Shown: one piece after another, positions 7,563-15,982 of the stretch | Numbering within the stretch: the stretch's first letter is position 1 | Layout of the letters: the number at the start of each line of letters is the position of its first letter | DNA from: Alphaproteobacteria bacterium | GTDB lineage: Bacteria; Pseudomonadota; Alphaproteobacteria; DAOWDM01 | NCBI GenBank assembly: GCA_030639035.1 | Contig: DAOWDM010000105.1 | Span: 1-22,284 of the forward strand | Direction: 5' to 3' | Length of the DNA: 22,284 bases | Made by a program: the position numbers and the translations under genes | Notes under the pieces: model-generated | Told to the model about the DNA's origin: nothing | The model's database searches: none | Seen by the model: only the letters and a program-made list of their open reading frames with translations

Positions 7563-8297
7563 ATGGATAGAAAATATAGCTTACTTCTTGATAGTTTTGA
7601 GAGTTACAAAGACATAATGCCAACAATAGAAAAAGAAAAGATTGAAAAACAGCTAGCTTTTATTGAAAAAAGAATAAAAGACATAGAAGAGCATACACCT
7701 TTTGCATTATCCATTCTTGGAGATAATGACTTTATTGAAAGGTTAGATTTTTTCATTGAAACGCATACTTCACATAGAAAAGTTTTGAAGAATCAGGAAG
7801 AAAAAACTGATTTTTTTGAAACGATTGAACGATTCAAATCTTTAAAGCAATGGATTGAATTAACTAAAGGATATGCTAACACACGCAAGGCAAGCATTAG
7901 CTTTATACTAAGTTTTATGCAAATTGCTTATATGGATATGGCATCAGCTTTTGCAGAAAAGACGATTAAAAACATGGATATGCTTATCGATGGAAATGAA
8001 AAAAACAAACACATCATAGAAATGACAAATGCAACAAAATACTTAATAAGCGTTGTTGATAAACAAAAGAAACAGCAACGAAAAGGGCAAAAAAAATCGA
8101 CTGAATCTAAAAGCAAACTAAAAAAAGAAGTTTATACTATATGGAAAAGTATAGAAAATATAAAAGACTGCAAACACAAATCAGCGATTCGACTTCTCAA
8201 TGAAAAATACAAGAAAAAACACACGAAAGATATTGATAGAAGCGACAGACAGATAGAAAATTGGATACGAGAGTTTAAAAAATATCCTATTAGCTAG
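7563..8297 (+). CDS. Unrecognised 244-aa helical protein, integrase operon
   Basis: I do not recognise this family. It starts 5 bp after the integrase stop and is surely co-transcribed with it. The sequence is Lys/Glu-rich and reads as almost all helix. Residues 20-45 look coiled, and residues 165-190 are strongly basic (KQKKQQRKGQKK). The C-terminal part, about 193-240, resembles a small DNA-binding helical unit (KSAIRLLNEKY..., then SDRQIENWIREFKKYP). No signal peptide or membrane helix is visible. Its tie to the integrase suggests an accessory role in recombination or control of the element, which is inference only. A hairpin with a T run follows the stop directly. Confidence 0.75.
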   Translation: MDRKYSLLLDSFESYKDIMPTIEKEKIEKQLAFIEKRIKDIEEHTPFALSILGDNDFIERLDFFIETHTSHRKVLKNQEEKTDFFETIERFKSLKQWIELTKGYANTRKASISFILSFMQIAYMDMASAFAEKTIKNMDMLIDGNEKNKHIIEMTNATKYLISVVDKQKKQQRKGQKKSTESKSKLKKEVYTIWKSIENIKDCKHKSAIRLLNEKYKKKHTKDIDRSDRQIENWIREFKKYPIS

Positions 8298-8299
8298 CT

Positions 8300-8320
8300 A
8301 AAGAGAGGCTCTTTCTTTTT
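8300..8320 (+). terminator. Rho-independent terminator after the integrase operon
   Basis: AAAGAG (8300-8305) and CTCTTT (8309-8314) form a 6-bp stem with a 3-nt loop, followed by CTTTTT. It begins three bases after the stop of the 244-aa gene. A TTAGCTAGCTAA palindrome (8290-8301) overlaps its left side and resembles the element's GTTAGCTA sites. Confidence 0.6.
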
Positions 8321-8352
8321 GACACCTCAACATGACAACATACTGATATTAT

Positions 8353-8407
8353 TAGATAATTATCTATCATAGACTATCTCTTGTAAGGCAATTAAATCGT
8401 TTAATTG
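8353..8407. promoter_or_regulatory. Two palindromes upstream of the AlpA-like gene
   Basis: The 141-bp gap before 8439 holds a perfect 14-bp palindrome, TAGATAATTATCTA (8353-8366), and an inverted repeat CAATTAAA-TCG-TTTAATTG (8389-8407, 8-bp arms). Both look like operators for a dimeric regulator, plausibly the HTH protein encoded just downstream. A consensus TTGACA lies at 8319-8324, but no matching -10 at normal spacing was resolved. Confidence 0.5.
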
Positions 8408-8438
8408 TCAATTTGATAAAACAAGAGGCAATCACGCT

Positions 8439-8669
8439 ATGATTAAAGAATATCTGACCAGAAAAGAAGCCGCTGAATATTTAACTAACAAAGGCTTTCC
8501 TATTTCCCCTAAAACACTTGCCAAATATGCAACAGTTGGCGGCAGTCCTGAATATAGACGTTTTGGAAATCGTCGTGTTGTTTATGCTGTTACTGCTCTT
8601 GATGAATGGGCAAAAAACAAGCTATCTGCTCCACGTTTTAACACAAGCCAAGAGCTAACCGTTAATTAA
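8439..8669 (+). CDS. AlpA/excisionase-like helix-turn-helix protein
   Basis: This is a 76-residue protein with a MerR-type winged helix-turn-helix at residues 5-55 (YLTRKEAAEYLTNKGFPISP, then TLAKY and YRRFGNRRVVYAV). This layout is shared by AlpA regulators and by recombination directionality factors of tRNA-associated islands. It most likely binds near the element ends or its own operators and favours excision, or activates the integrase. Which of these applies cannot be read from sequence. It follows the two palindromes at 8353-8407 and has AAGAGG (8423-8428) about 10 nt before the ATG. The size is typical for the family. Confidence 0.82.
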   Translation: MIKEYLTRKEAAEYLTNKGFPISPKTLAKYATVGGSPEYRRFGNRRVVYAVTALDEWAKNKLSAPRFNTSQELTVN

Positions 8670-8679
8670 AAGCGGTTAG
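8655..8679 (+). terminator. Inverted repeat across the stop of the AlpA-like gene
   Basis: CTAACCG (8655-8661) and CGGTTAG (8673-8679) form a 7-bp stem with an 11-nt loop containing the TAA stop. There is no T tract after it, so it may be an attenuator, an RNA stabiliser or a protein site rather than a true terminator. Confidence 0.35.
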
Positions 8680-8706
8680 TAAATTCATAGGAAACAATGG
8701 CTTGTT

Positions 8707-9306
8707 ATGGGAAAAAAGAAATATCCATACAACAAACTTAATAGCAAACAGGCTTATAACGCAAAAGAGCTTGAAACGCTTTTGAGTGTTCATCAACAAA
8801 CTATACGCAAACTTTGGAAGCGTGAAGGATTAGAGCCAATGGAAGCAAGCAAAAAACCGCTTTTATATTGGGGTGCTGATGTAAAGGGCTTTTTGAAAAG
8901 AATGGAAGAGAAAAGAAAGTTTAATACTGAACCTTATGACTTTTCTTGTATGAAATGTCAAAAAGCAACACAGCCAAAAAACGGCATTGTTTACTTATCT
9001 CAAAAGAACAATGGCTCATATTGTTTAAGTGCTGTTTGTGCTACTTGCCAATGTAAAATAAGCAAGTTTGTAGCAAAAAAAGACATTGGAATTTTTAGCA
9101 AGCATTATGAAGTCAAACCGCTTGAAGAGATGACAATATATAGAACTGATAATTCAAGCGTAAAGACTCACATAAAGCATGTTTCAAAAACCATGAAAAA
9201 TGAGTCATTCAAAAACAATCGGAAACCAACAGCACAAGCAAGCCTAAATAAAAACGCAATATCAAGCGTAAAGACTCACATAAACGAGCAACTATGTTTG
9301 TTTTAA
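8707..9306 (+). CDS. HTH plus zinc-ribbon DNA-binding protein
   Basis: This 199-residue protein has an N-terminal MerR-like helix-turn-helix (about 16-66: AYNAKELETLLSVHQQTIRK, WKREGLEP, WGADVKGFLKRM). A cysteine cluster follows, fitting a zinc ribbon: C81-x2-C84, then C106, C111-x2-C114 and C116. The C-terminal 50 residues are basic and contain SSVKTHI twice (150-156 and 186-192), encoded by an exact 23-bp repeat. Proteins of this design often precede a tyrosine recombinase in mobile elements, as here (9559), so it may be a partner of that recombinase. That role is inference. The ATG at 8697 closer to AGGA (8689-8692) is out of frame, leaving 8707 as the working start. Confidence 0.7.
   Translation: MGKKKYPYNKLNSKQAYNAKELETLLSVHQQTIRKLWKREGLEPMEASKKPLLYWGADVKGFLKRMEEKRKFNTEPYDFSCMKCQKATQPKNGIVYLSQKNNGSYCLSAVCATCQCKISKFVAKKDIGIFSKHYEVKPLEEMTIYRTDNSSVKTHIKHVSKTMKNESFKNNRKPTAQASLNKNAISSVKTHINEQLCLF
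9154..9284 (+). repeat. Pair of exact 23-bp direct repeats inside the HTH-zinc gene
   Basis: Bases 9154-9176 and 9262-9284 are identical and 108 bp (36 codons) apart. Each encodes SSVKTHI. Exact identity at the DNA level, while the sequence between them is unrelated, suggests either recent duplication or a selected DNA site. Confidence 0.8.
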
Positions 9307-9428
9307 TAGATAGAAGGCAGGGGGGGGCAAAAATCGCTACAGATTAAAGCTTGTTTATCGGTGTATGAAGTCAAATTTTTGTAGTCGCAGATTAAATTGT
9401 TTTTTTTAGGCATGTTCTCGCAAAAATT
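9307..9428. other. Non-coding spacer with G8 tract
   Basis: No gene is seen here. The spacer holds a run of eight G (9320-9327) right after the HTH-zinc stop, striking in such AT-rich DNA. It also holds two related CAGATTAAA copies (9339-9347 and 9388-9396) and a T8 run (9401-9408). It leads directly into the left 80-bp repeat. Confidence 0.6.
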
Positions 9429-9508
9429 AGGTTCTTCCTAGAGCTTTTCAAATACGGGAAACAAAGCCGTAGGGGTTTTCTAGTTACAGAGCTTTTTAAG
9501 GGTTGCCA
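9429..9508. repeat. Left copy of the 80-bp boundary repeat
   Basis: This copy aligns without gaps to 15982-16061 at 66 of 80 positions. The first 40 bases match at 38 of 40, including 25 identical bases at 9444-9468. Within that block TTTC and GAAA form a short dyad around AAATACGG, flanked by CTTT and AAAG. That layout could serve as a tyrosine-recombinase core site. Confidence 0.8.
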
Positions 9509-9558
9509 TTATTGCCAATTCAAACGGAAAAATTAACATTAACTTTATGAGGTGTATT

Positions 9559-10584
9559 ATGACTAAAAATTATAACAATGAAAACGAAGCAATCAAAAAA
9601 GATTATTTTGAATATCTTGAACATGCAAAAGGCAGAGCCAAGCCAACAATAAGGAAAACCATAGAATCTTTGTATAAATTTGATGAGTTTCTTAACTTTG
9701 CCAGTTACAAAACATTGAACAAAGACATTTTAATCAGCTTCAAAGAACATTTGAGAGCCTATAAAAGCCCAAAAACTCAAAAACAGTTAGCAGAATCAAG
9801 CTTTGTGCATGGAATTAACCACTTAAAAGGCTTTCTTGTATGGTTAAGAGAGCAAAAAGGCTATAAGAAGCTAGATTTAACGGTTATAAGCTATTTAACG
9901 CTCACAAGAGAAGATAAGGCAGGGTTAAAGAAAACTAAAATTGAGTTTGTGCCAAAACTTGAAGATGTTAAACCTCTTTTTTATGCTATTGATGAACTCA
10001 CGGAAAAAGATAAAAGAGATAAAGCAATAATAGCCTGTCTATTCCTTACAGGGGCAAGGATTGAAGCATTATCAAGCCTAAAGATTGCTTCATTTGATAT
10101 TAAAAACGAGACGATTATACAATCAGGAGCAGACGGAGCAAAAACCAAGTTTTCAAAAGAAATTATAACATCTCTTTTTCCCATTGATGACGGCATGAAA
10201 ACGTATTTTATAAATTGGACTAACAATCTAAAGAACTCAAAAGGCTTTGCAGGCAAAGACGCTTTATTCCCGAAAATGGATTTAGAAAGAATAAACAACG
10301 ACTTATTCCAAAAAAGCAAGTTATCAAAAGACTGCATAAAAAGCCCAACAACAATAAAAAACATGCTAAAAGAGCGTTGCAAACTTGCAGGCATAGAATA
10401 CATAAACCCTCATCTTTTCAGAAAGATAATAACAAAACACTACCTTCAAAAACCAATTACACCTGAACAGGTAAAAGCTATATCTCAAAATCTAGGACAT
10501 GAAAACATAGCAACAACCTTTTATTCCTATGGAGCGTTACAGCCTGAAAGACAATTAGATGTTATAAAAAACCTGCCTGTTTAA
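9559..10584 (+). CDS. Second tyrosine recombinase, nested cassette
   Basis: This protein has 341 residues from the ATG at 9559, which has AGGTG 4 nt upstream. An in-frame ATG at 9547 would add MRCI and lies within the ribosome-site region. An N-terminal SAM-like core-binding domain (about 10-110) is followed by a catalytic domain: Arg167 (TGARIEAL), His285 and Arg288 (PHLFRK), His314 (NLGHENIATT) and probable nucleophile Tyr324 (FYSYG, +10 from His314; Tyr322 at +8 is less usual). There is no N-terminal arm-binding domain, so it differs clearly from the island integrase at 6292. Its place 50 bp inside a repeat that recurs after the last cargo gene suggests it acts on those repeats. Confidence 0.88.
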   Translation: MTKNYNNENEAIKKDYFEYLEHAKGRAKPTIRKTIESLYKFDEFLNFASYKTLNKDILISFKEHLRAYKSPKTQKQLAESSFVHGINHLKGFLVWLREQKGYKKLDLTVISYLTLTREDKAGLKKTKIEFVPKLEDVKPLFYAIDELTEKDKRDKAIIACLFLTGARIEALSSLKIASFDIKNETIIQSGADGAKTKFSKEIITSLFPIDDGMKTYFINWTNNLKNSKGFAGKDALFPKMDLERINNDLFQKSKLSKDCIKSPTTIKNMLKERCKLAGIEYINPHLFRKIITKHYLQKPITPEQVKAISQNLGHENIATTFYSYGALQPERQLDVIKNLPV

Positions 10585-10628
10585 AAAGCGATTGAAAGAG
10601 TCCAAACCAATATAAAATAGAGTGTTTA

Positions 10629-10650
10629 CCTTATATTAGTCTTAATAAGG
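10629..10650. promoter_or_regulatory. Inverted repeat upstream of mod
   Basis: CCTTAT (10629-10634) and ATAAGG (10645-10650) are separated by 10 bp, in the 108-bp gap before the methylase gene. It could be an operator controlling the restriction genes, or a recombinase terminator without a T run. Confidence 0.3.
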
Positions 10651-10692
10651 CATTCTGTTTTGAATTATTGCTTGATTTAGGAATTAAGAATT

Positions 10693-12603
10693 ATGGCTAA
10701 CTATTATGATGACTTTTCAAAAGATGAGCTAAAAGAGCTATTAAAGAAACAAGACAAAGAACTTGCTAGAAAGAAATATGGGCTTGTTTGGGATAGTGAA
10801 AAAGAGCCTGAAAAAGTTGTTTTAGATTGTCAAAAAAAATTACCTATTCTCAAAGAAGATAAATCAAGAGAAATAAAAACTAATGATGATGATTATAATC
10901 TTTTAATAGAAGGCGATAATTACCACGCTCTTCAAGTGTTAAACTACACTCACAAAGAAAAAATAGACGTTATCTATATAGACCCTCCTTACAATACAGG
11001 AACAGAAAAAGGTGGATTTGTTTATAACGATAAATATGTAGATAAAGAAGATGGCTATCGTCATTCAAAATGGCTTAATTTTATGGAAAAAAGATTAGAT
11101 TTAGCAAAAGAACTTTTAAAAGAAACAGGCGTTATTTTTATAAGTATAGATGAAAACGAGGAAGCTAATTTAACATTATTAATGAATAAAATTTTTGGAG
11201 AAAATAATTTTGTAGAAAAAATAGTATGGAACAAAAGAATCCCTAAAAATGATAAAGGAGTTGGAAATATACATGAATATATTTTGGTTTATATAAAAGA
11301 TAACAGCTCATATAAACATAAATTTTTCATGCCTAAAGAAGGGCTAGGAGAAGTATATGAATTTGTAAATAACCTAAAAAAGAAAAAAACTCCTATTTCT
11401 GAAGCAGAAGAAAAATTGAAAAAATTCTATAAGAAAAAAGGATACGATAGAGGTATTACATTATATTGTAATTTAGATGAAAAATATAACCTTTGGGGTA
11501 AAATAAATATGAGTTGGCCTAATGCAAAAACAGGCCCAAGATATGATGTTTTACACCCTAAAAATAGAAAGCCTGTAAAAGTACCTGATAATGGTTGGCG
11601 ATGGATTAAAAACACATTTGATGATTGTTTAGACTATAAAAATATCAAAGAAAGATATGATGGTAGTTATACTTGTGGTTCTATATGGTTCGCAAAAGAT
11701 GAAAAAACACAACCTAGTTCTATAAAATATTTAGAAGATGTTGAAAGCCTTTTATTAAGGTCATTAATTAGTTTAAAGAGTTCTGGAGGAATGGAGCTTA
11801 ATGAAATAATCCCTAATAATAACTTTTCTCACCCTAAAACATATAAATTAATAAAATTATTGCTTAATTCAATCAAAAGAAAAGACATAACTGTTTTAGA
11901 TTTTTTTGCTGGTTCTGGAACAACAGCAGAATCCGTTCTAAGATTAAACATTGAAGATGAAGGTTCTAGAAAATACATATTGTGTACAAACAATGAAAAT
12001 CAAAAAGAAGAAAAAAAATTAATGAAATCACTATCATTAACAAGCACAGAATTTAAATTATGGAAACAAACCAATAAAAAAGATTATGAAAACTTTATTA
12101 ATGAACACGGCATTTGTTCTGTAACAACACACCCAAGAATAAAGGCTATAATAGAAGGATACAACAAAAAAGGAAAAGGTGAATTTGTAGAAGGCTTAGG
12201 AGGCAATCTTAAATATTTCAAAACAGATTTTATTTCAAACTCTAAAAACAAATCTCAATTAAAAATAAGCCTGACAAAAAAATGTACTGATATGTTATGC
12301 GTTAAAGATGGGATTTATAATTTAGATACAATAAAAGATGATTACAAAATATTTTCATCTAATAAAAATGATAAATTCTTGTGTATATATTATAACTTCT
12401 TAGAGGCTAGTTTCAATGATTTTATGAATGAAATAAAATTGTTAAATGGAAGAAAAATAGTTTATGTATTTTCAATGAGCGATGACTTTGATAAAACTCT
12501 TTTTAAGGGAATAGAAAACATAACAATTGAGCCAATACCTCAAAAAATCCTTGATATATATAAGAAAATTCAAAAAGAACATATTAAGGCAGTGGAGAAA
12601 TAA
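10693..12603 (+). CDS. mod: Type III DNA methyltransferase (Mod), N6-adenine
   Basis: This 636-residue modification subunit recognises the target site and methylates adenine, both to protect the host and to guide restriction by Res. The catalytic motif DPPYNTG (97-103) precedes the SAM-binding motif VLDFFAGSGTTAES (401-414). That order is the beta class typical of type III Mod. The stretch in between (about 180-370) is the likely target-recognition region and is the least family-like part. The length is close to that of known Mod proteins. The ATG at 10693 has AGGA at 10679-10682. No simple-sequence repeat tract is seen, so phase variation by slippage is not indicated. Res starts 3 bp after the stop. 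Base composition is more A-rich than in the flanking backbone genes, which fits transfer. Confidence 0.93.
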   Translation: MANYYDDFSKDELKELLKKQDKELARKKYGLVWDSEKEPEKVVLDCQKKLPILKEDKSREIKTNDDDYNLLIEGDNYHALQVLNYTHKEKIDVIYIDPPYNTGTEKGGFVYNDKYVDKEDGYRHSKWLNFMEKRLDLAKELLKETGVIFISIDENEEANLTLLMNKIFGENNFVEKIVWNKRIPKNDKGVGNIHEYILVYIKDNSSYKHKFFMPKEGLGEVYEFVNNLKKKKTPISEAEEKLKKFYKKKGYDRGITLYCNLDEKYNLWGKINMSWPNAKTGPRYDVLHPKNRKPVKVPDNGWRWIKNTFDDCLDYKNIKERYDGSYTCGSIWFAKDEKTQPSSIKYLEDVESLLLRSLISLKSSGGMELNEIIPNNNFSHPKTYKLIKLLLNSIKRKDITVLDFFAGSGTTAESVLRLNIEDEGSRKYILCTNNENQKEEKKLMKSLSLTSTEFKLWKQTNKKDYENFINEHGICSVTTHPRIKAIIEGYNKKGKGEFVEGLGGNLKYFKTDFISNSKNKSQLKISLTKKCTDMLCVKDGIYNLDTIKDDYKIFSSNKNDKFLCIYYNFLEASFNDFMNEIKLLNGRKIVYVFSMSDDFDKTLFKGIENITIEPIPQKILDIYKKIQKEHIKAVEK

Positions 12604-12606
12604 GCC

Positions 12607-14898
12607 ATGAGCAAAGAACTTAAACAATTTCAAGAAAAAGCAGTCCAAAGAATCCTAAATTATTCAAAAGATTTTTTAGAAGATAACAAAAAAGGCTCTA
12701 TTGTTCTTAAATCCCCGACAGGTTCAGGCAAAACTTTTATGATGAGCCAAATCATATATAGACTTGCTACAGAATATGATTTTAAGAATGAAACTTTTTG
12801 TTTCTTATGGGTAAGTATTGGCAAAGGAGAACTACACGTCCAAAGCTATAAATCATTAAAAAAGACATTTAATGGATACCCCGACACATACCTAATAGAG
12901 AGAGAATTCACAGGCGGAAGGGATTCTATAAAGAAAAATGAGGTTGTTGTTCTTAATTGGGAAAAACTAAGAAGTAAGGATAAGAAAACAGGGGATTGGA
13001 AAAATACCCTGATGAAAGATAAAGAAACTTACAATTTTATTGATGTTATAAACACAACAAAAGAAAATGGATTAAAAATAATCTTAATCATTGATGAAAG
13101 CCATTATTCAGCAAAAACAGAACGTTCATTAGAGCTAATAAATGAAATAATTAACCCTGATATTACTATAGAAATGAGTGCTACCCCTGTTTTACAAGGT
13201 GCTAACAACCATGAAGTTGAGTCTAACAAGGCAATCGATGAAGAACTTATAAAAAAAGAAATTATAATAAATGAAAATATTGATTTAGTAGATGATGAAT
13301 TTGATTCAGAAACTCTTATTTTAGAAAGTGCGTTTAGAAAGCAACAAGAGTTAAAAGAAGCATATAAAAAAGAAGGCGTTGACATAAATCCTCTTGTTTT
13401 AGTGCAACTTCCAAATTCTGAAGAAGGTGAGAACAAAAGAGAAGCCGTTGAAAGTTTCTTGCAAAACAAAGGTATATCTACCGATAACAGAAATTTAGCC
13501 GTTTGGTTATCAGATGAAAAAATTCACAATGAATCTGTTTATTTAATACCGAATCAAAGCAATGTAGATTTTTTAATATTTAAGCAAGCCATTGATACAG
13601 GTTGGGATTGTCCCAGAGCTTCGATATTAGTTAGATTTAGAGAAACAAAATCTCTTCCTTTTGAAATTCAAACCATTGGTAGAATTTTAAGAATGCCAGA
13701 AGCAAAACACTATGGAAATGAGGCTCTAAACAAAGGTTATATTTTCACTAACTTAAAATCAATTGATGTTAAAAAAGAAGAATACAATCCAAACATAATA
13801 AAATCTTTATCATCAAAAAGAAACGACATATACGCTCCATTGAAACTGAAATCATATTACAAACATAGAATATCATACAATGATATAACATTATCTTTTC
13901 ACGATATTTTTGAAAATGTATTTTGTGAGTATTTTAACCTTGAAAAAGGTAAATATGAGTTTTTTATTAACAATAAAAAGAAAATATCAGAAAAAATTGA
14001 TATTGAAAATTTAAACAATGAAGATGAAATTATATTAAATGAAAGAATTGAAACATCAATAATTGATGAATTGCCTCATATTGAAGGCAAAACATATTCT
14101 GCAAAACTATCAGAAGGTGATAAAGAGGCGTTTTTTGAAAGAATATTCAAAGATGAGCTAGGAGGTTTTGCTCAAGCTCGTTCATTGGATATTATGAAAA
14201 GCTCTTTTTGTAAAACATTCAAAAAATATATGAACATTGATTTATATGATAATGGAATGGTTTATTTAGAGAGTTTAGCAATAAACAATAAAGACGTTAT
14301 TTCTCAATTGCTTAATAAAGCTGTAGAAAAATATAAACCGATAAAACTTAAACAAGATGAGGAAAAAGCAAATTCTCAAGATAATTGGATTGATGATTGG
14401 GAAATTCCTCTAACCAGAAATTTTAATACAAACACTCATGAATCGTTTGATTGCAAGCAATCCTTATATACGCCCTGTTATTTGCAAGACACCAGAAGCA
14501 ATCCAGAAAAAGCCTTTGAAAAATTCCTTGAAGACAAAGAAAGCCATATTAAATGGTGGTGGAAAAATGGCGATGAACACATGAAAGAAAACTTTGGTAT
14601 TAAATACTTAAAAGACAATAAAAAAACCTCAACTTTCCAACCCGACTATATTGTTTTGTTTGATAATAATAAACTTGGCATTTTTGATACTAAATCAGCA
14701 GGTTTCCAAGAAGACGACACAAAAGAAAAGGCAGAGGCTTTACAGCAATATATAAAAGATGAAAACTCCAAAGGTAAAAACTTGTTCGGAGGAATCATTA
14801 TTAAAGAAGGCGACCACTTAAGAATAAATACCAAAGATGAATATAATAAATACAACATTAAGCCTAATGATTGGCAATACTTGAAAGATGTTATTTAA
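12607..14898 (+). CDS. res: Type III restriction subunit (Res), helicase-nuclease
   Basis: This 763-residue ATP-dependent restriction subunit works in complex with Mod. Superfamily 2 helicase motifs are present in order: Walker A KSPTGSGKT (35-43), IIDESH (161-166), MSATP (190-194), and motif VI QTIGRILRMPEA (355-366). The C-terminus has a PD-(D/E)XK-type nuclease: Glu638 region, FQPDYIVLF (678 on) and GIFDTKSAG (691-699, with D694 and K696). The FDTK reading is one common variant of the ExK half-motif. It is shorter than EcoP15I-type Res (about 970 residues), with the spacer between helicase and nuclease reduced. All key residues appear intact, so a functional enzyme is likely. Confidence 0.92.
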   Translation: MSKELKQFQEKAVQRILNYSKDFLEDNKKGSIVLKSPTGSGKTFMMSQIIYRLATEYDFKNETFCFLWVSIGKGELHVQSYKSLKKTFNGYPDTYLIEREFTGGRDSIKKNEVVVLNWEKLRSKDKKTGDWKNTLMKDKETYNFIDVINTTKENGLKIILIIDESHYSAKTERSLELINEIINPDITIEMSATPVLQGANNHEVESNKAIDEELIKKEIIINENIDLVDDEFDSETLILESAFRKQQELKEAYKKEGVDINPLVLVQLPNSEEGENKREAVESFLQNKGISTDNRNLAVWLSDEKIHNESVYLIPNQSNVDFLIFKQAIDTGWDCPRASILVRFRETKSLPFEIQTIGRILRMPEAKHYGNEALNKGYIFTNLKSIDVKKEEYNPNIIKSLSSKRNDIYAPLKLKSYYKHRISYNDITLSFHDIFENVFCEYFNLEKGKYEFFINNKKKISEKIDIENLNNEDEIILNERIETSIIDELPHIEGKTYSAKLSEGDKEAFFERIFKDELGGFAQARSLDIMKSSFCKTFKKYMNIDLYDNGMVYLESLAINNKDVISQLLNKAVEKYKPIKLKQDEEKANSQDNWIDDWEIPLTRNFNTNTHESFDCKQSLYTPCYLQDTRSNPEKAFEKFLEDKESHIKWWWKNGDEHMKENFGIKYLKDNKKTSTFQPDYIVLFDNNKLGIFDTKSAGFQEDDTKEKAEALQQYIKDENSKGKNLFGGIIIKEGDHLRINTKDEYNKYNIKPNDWQYLKDVI

Positions 14899-14926
14899 CG
14901 GACAGGTAACGGTTAGGTAAAAAATT

Positions 14927-15982
14927 ATGGTAAAAGAACAAAAAAAGAAAAACAAAACAAGCAATGGTTTAACCATTCGCAACAGTACCGCTGAATTTTT
15001 GATTTTTACCAGTCAAGCTGGCGAAAATAGTCTTGAGGTGCGTTATGAAGATGAAAGCGTGTGGCTATCTCAAAAGATGATGGCAGAATTGTTTGATGTT
15101 AGTATTCCAACAATTAATGAACATCTAAAAAACATCTTCACATCAAATGAATTGCAAGAAGATTCAGTTATTAGGAAATTCCGAACAACTGCTAATGACG
15201 GCAAAAAATATAATACTCAGTTTTATAATTTAGATTCCATTATATCGGTTGGTTATCGGGTAAATTCTAAAAGGGCTACACAGTTTAGGCAATGGGCAAC
15301 AAATGTTTTGCGTGAGTTTGCTGTCAAAGGTTATGTAATGGACAAGAAAAGGCTAGAAAACGGCTCTTTTCTTGGAAAAGATTATTTTGAACATCTACTC
15401 GCTGAAATCAGGGAAATCCGTTTAAGCGAAAGAAGATTCTATCAAAAAATCACAGATATTTATGCAACAAGCATTGACTATAATAAAGATGCTCCAACAA
15501 CTCGGGAATTTTTTGCTAAAGTTCAAAACAAACTTCATTATGCTATTCACGGCAACACAGCTTCAGAACTTATCAAGAAGCGTGCTGATAGCAACAAGCC
15601 TAATATGGGGCTTACACATTGGGAAAACAGCCCTGAAGGTAAAATACTTAAAACAGATACTCTTATTGCTAAAAACTATCTAACAGCTGAAGAAATAGAG
15701 GCGTTAGGACGAATTGTAAACTCATATCTCGATTTAGCAGAATACAGAGCAATGCGTAATATCCCTATGACTATGGAAGATTGGGCAAAACGCCTAGACC
15801 TGTTCTTAGAGTTTAACGAACAAAATATATTAAAAGATAGTGGCAAAATCAGTGCAAAAATTGCAAAAGACCACGCAACAACCGAATTTGAAAAATTCCG
15901 CATCATTCAAGACCGCTTATTTGAATCTGATTTTGATAAAGAATTAGAAGACTTAGAAAAAGAATTATTACCTAAAAAATAA
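14927..15982 (+). CDS. RhuM family protein
   Basis: This 351-residue protein matches the RhuM (virulence RhuM) family first named from a Salmonella pathogenicity island. The N-terminal part resembles a Bro/KilA-like DNA-associated module (VWLSQKMMAELFDVSIPTIN, then SVIRKFRTT, DGKKYNTQFYNLD, FRQWATNVLREF). The C-terminal part is helical with the family's ALGRIVNSYLDLAEYRA and MTMEDWAKRLD..L segments. Its biochemical role is unknown. Family members often lie beside restriction-modification genes, as here, so a role linked to control or defence is reasonable inference. It starts 28 bp after res and is probably in the same transcript. Its TAA ends on the first base of the right 80-bp repeat. Confidence 0.88.
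   Translation: MVKEQKKKNKTSNGLTIRNSTAEFLIFTSQAGENSLEVRYEDESVWLSQKMMAELFDVSIPTINEHLKNIFTSNELQEDSVIRKFRTTANDGKKYNTQFYNLDSIISVGYRVNSKRATQFRQWATNVLREFAVKGYVMDKKRLENGSFLGKDYFEHLLAEIREIRLSERRFYQKITDIYATSIDYNKDAPTTREFFAKVQNKLHYAIHGNTASELIKKRADSNKPNMGLTHWENSPEGKILKTDTLIAKNYLTAEEIEALGRIVNSYLDLAEYRAMRNIPMTMEDWAKRLDLFLEFNEQNILKDSGKISAKIAKDHATTEFEKFRIIQDRLFESDFDKELEDLEKELLPKK

Noticed and set aside
9981..10403. 140-codon open frame antisense to the second recombinase
   Set aside because: It mirrors a well-supported gene on the other strand and has no recognisable protein features or ribosome site.
10693..12603. Phase-variable mod gene
   Set aside because: No long simple-sequence tract was found in the gene or its upstream gap.
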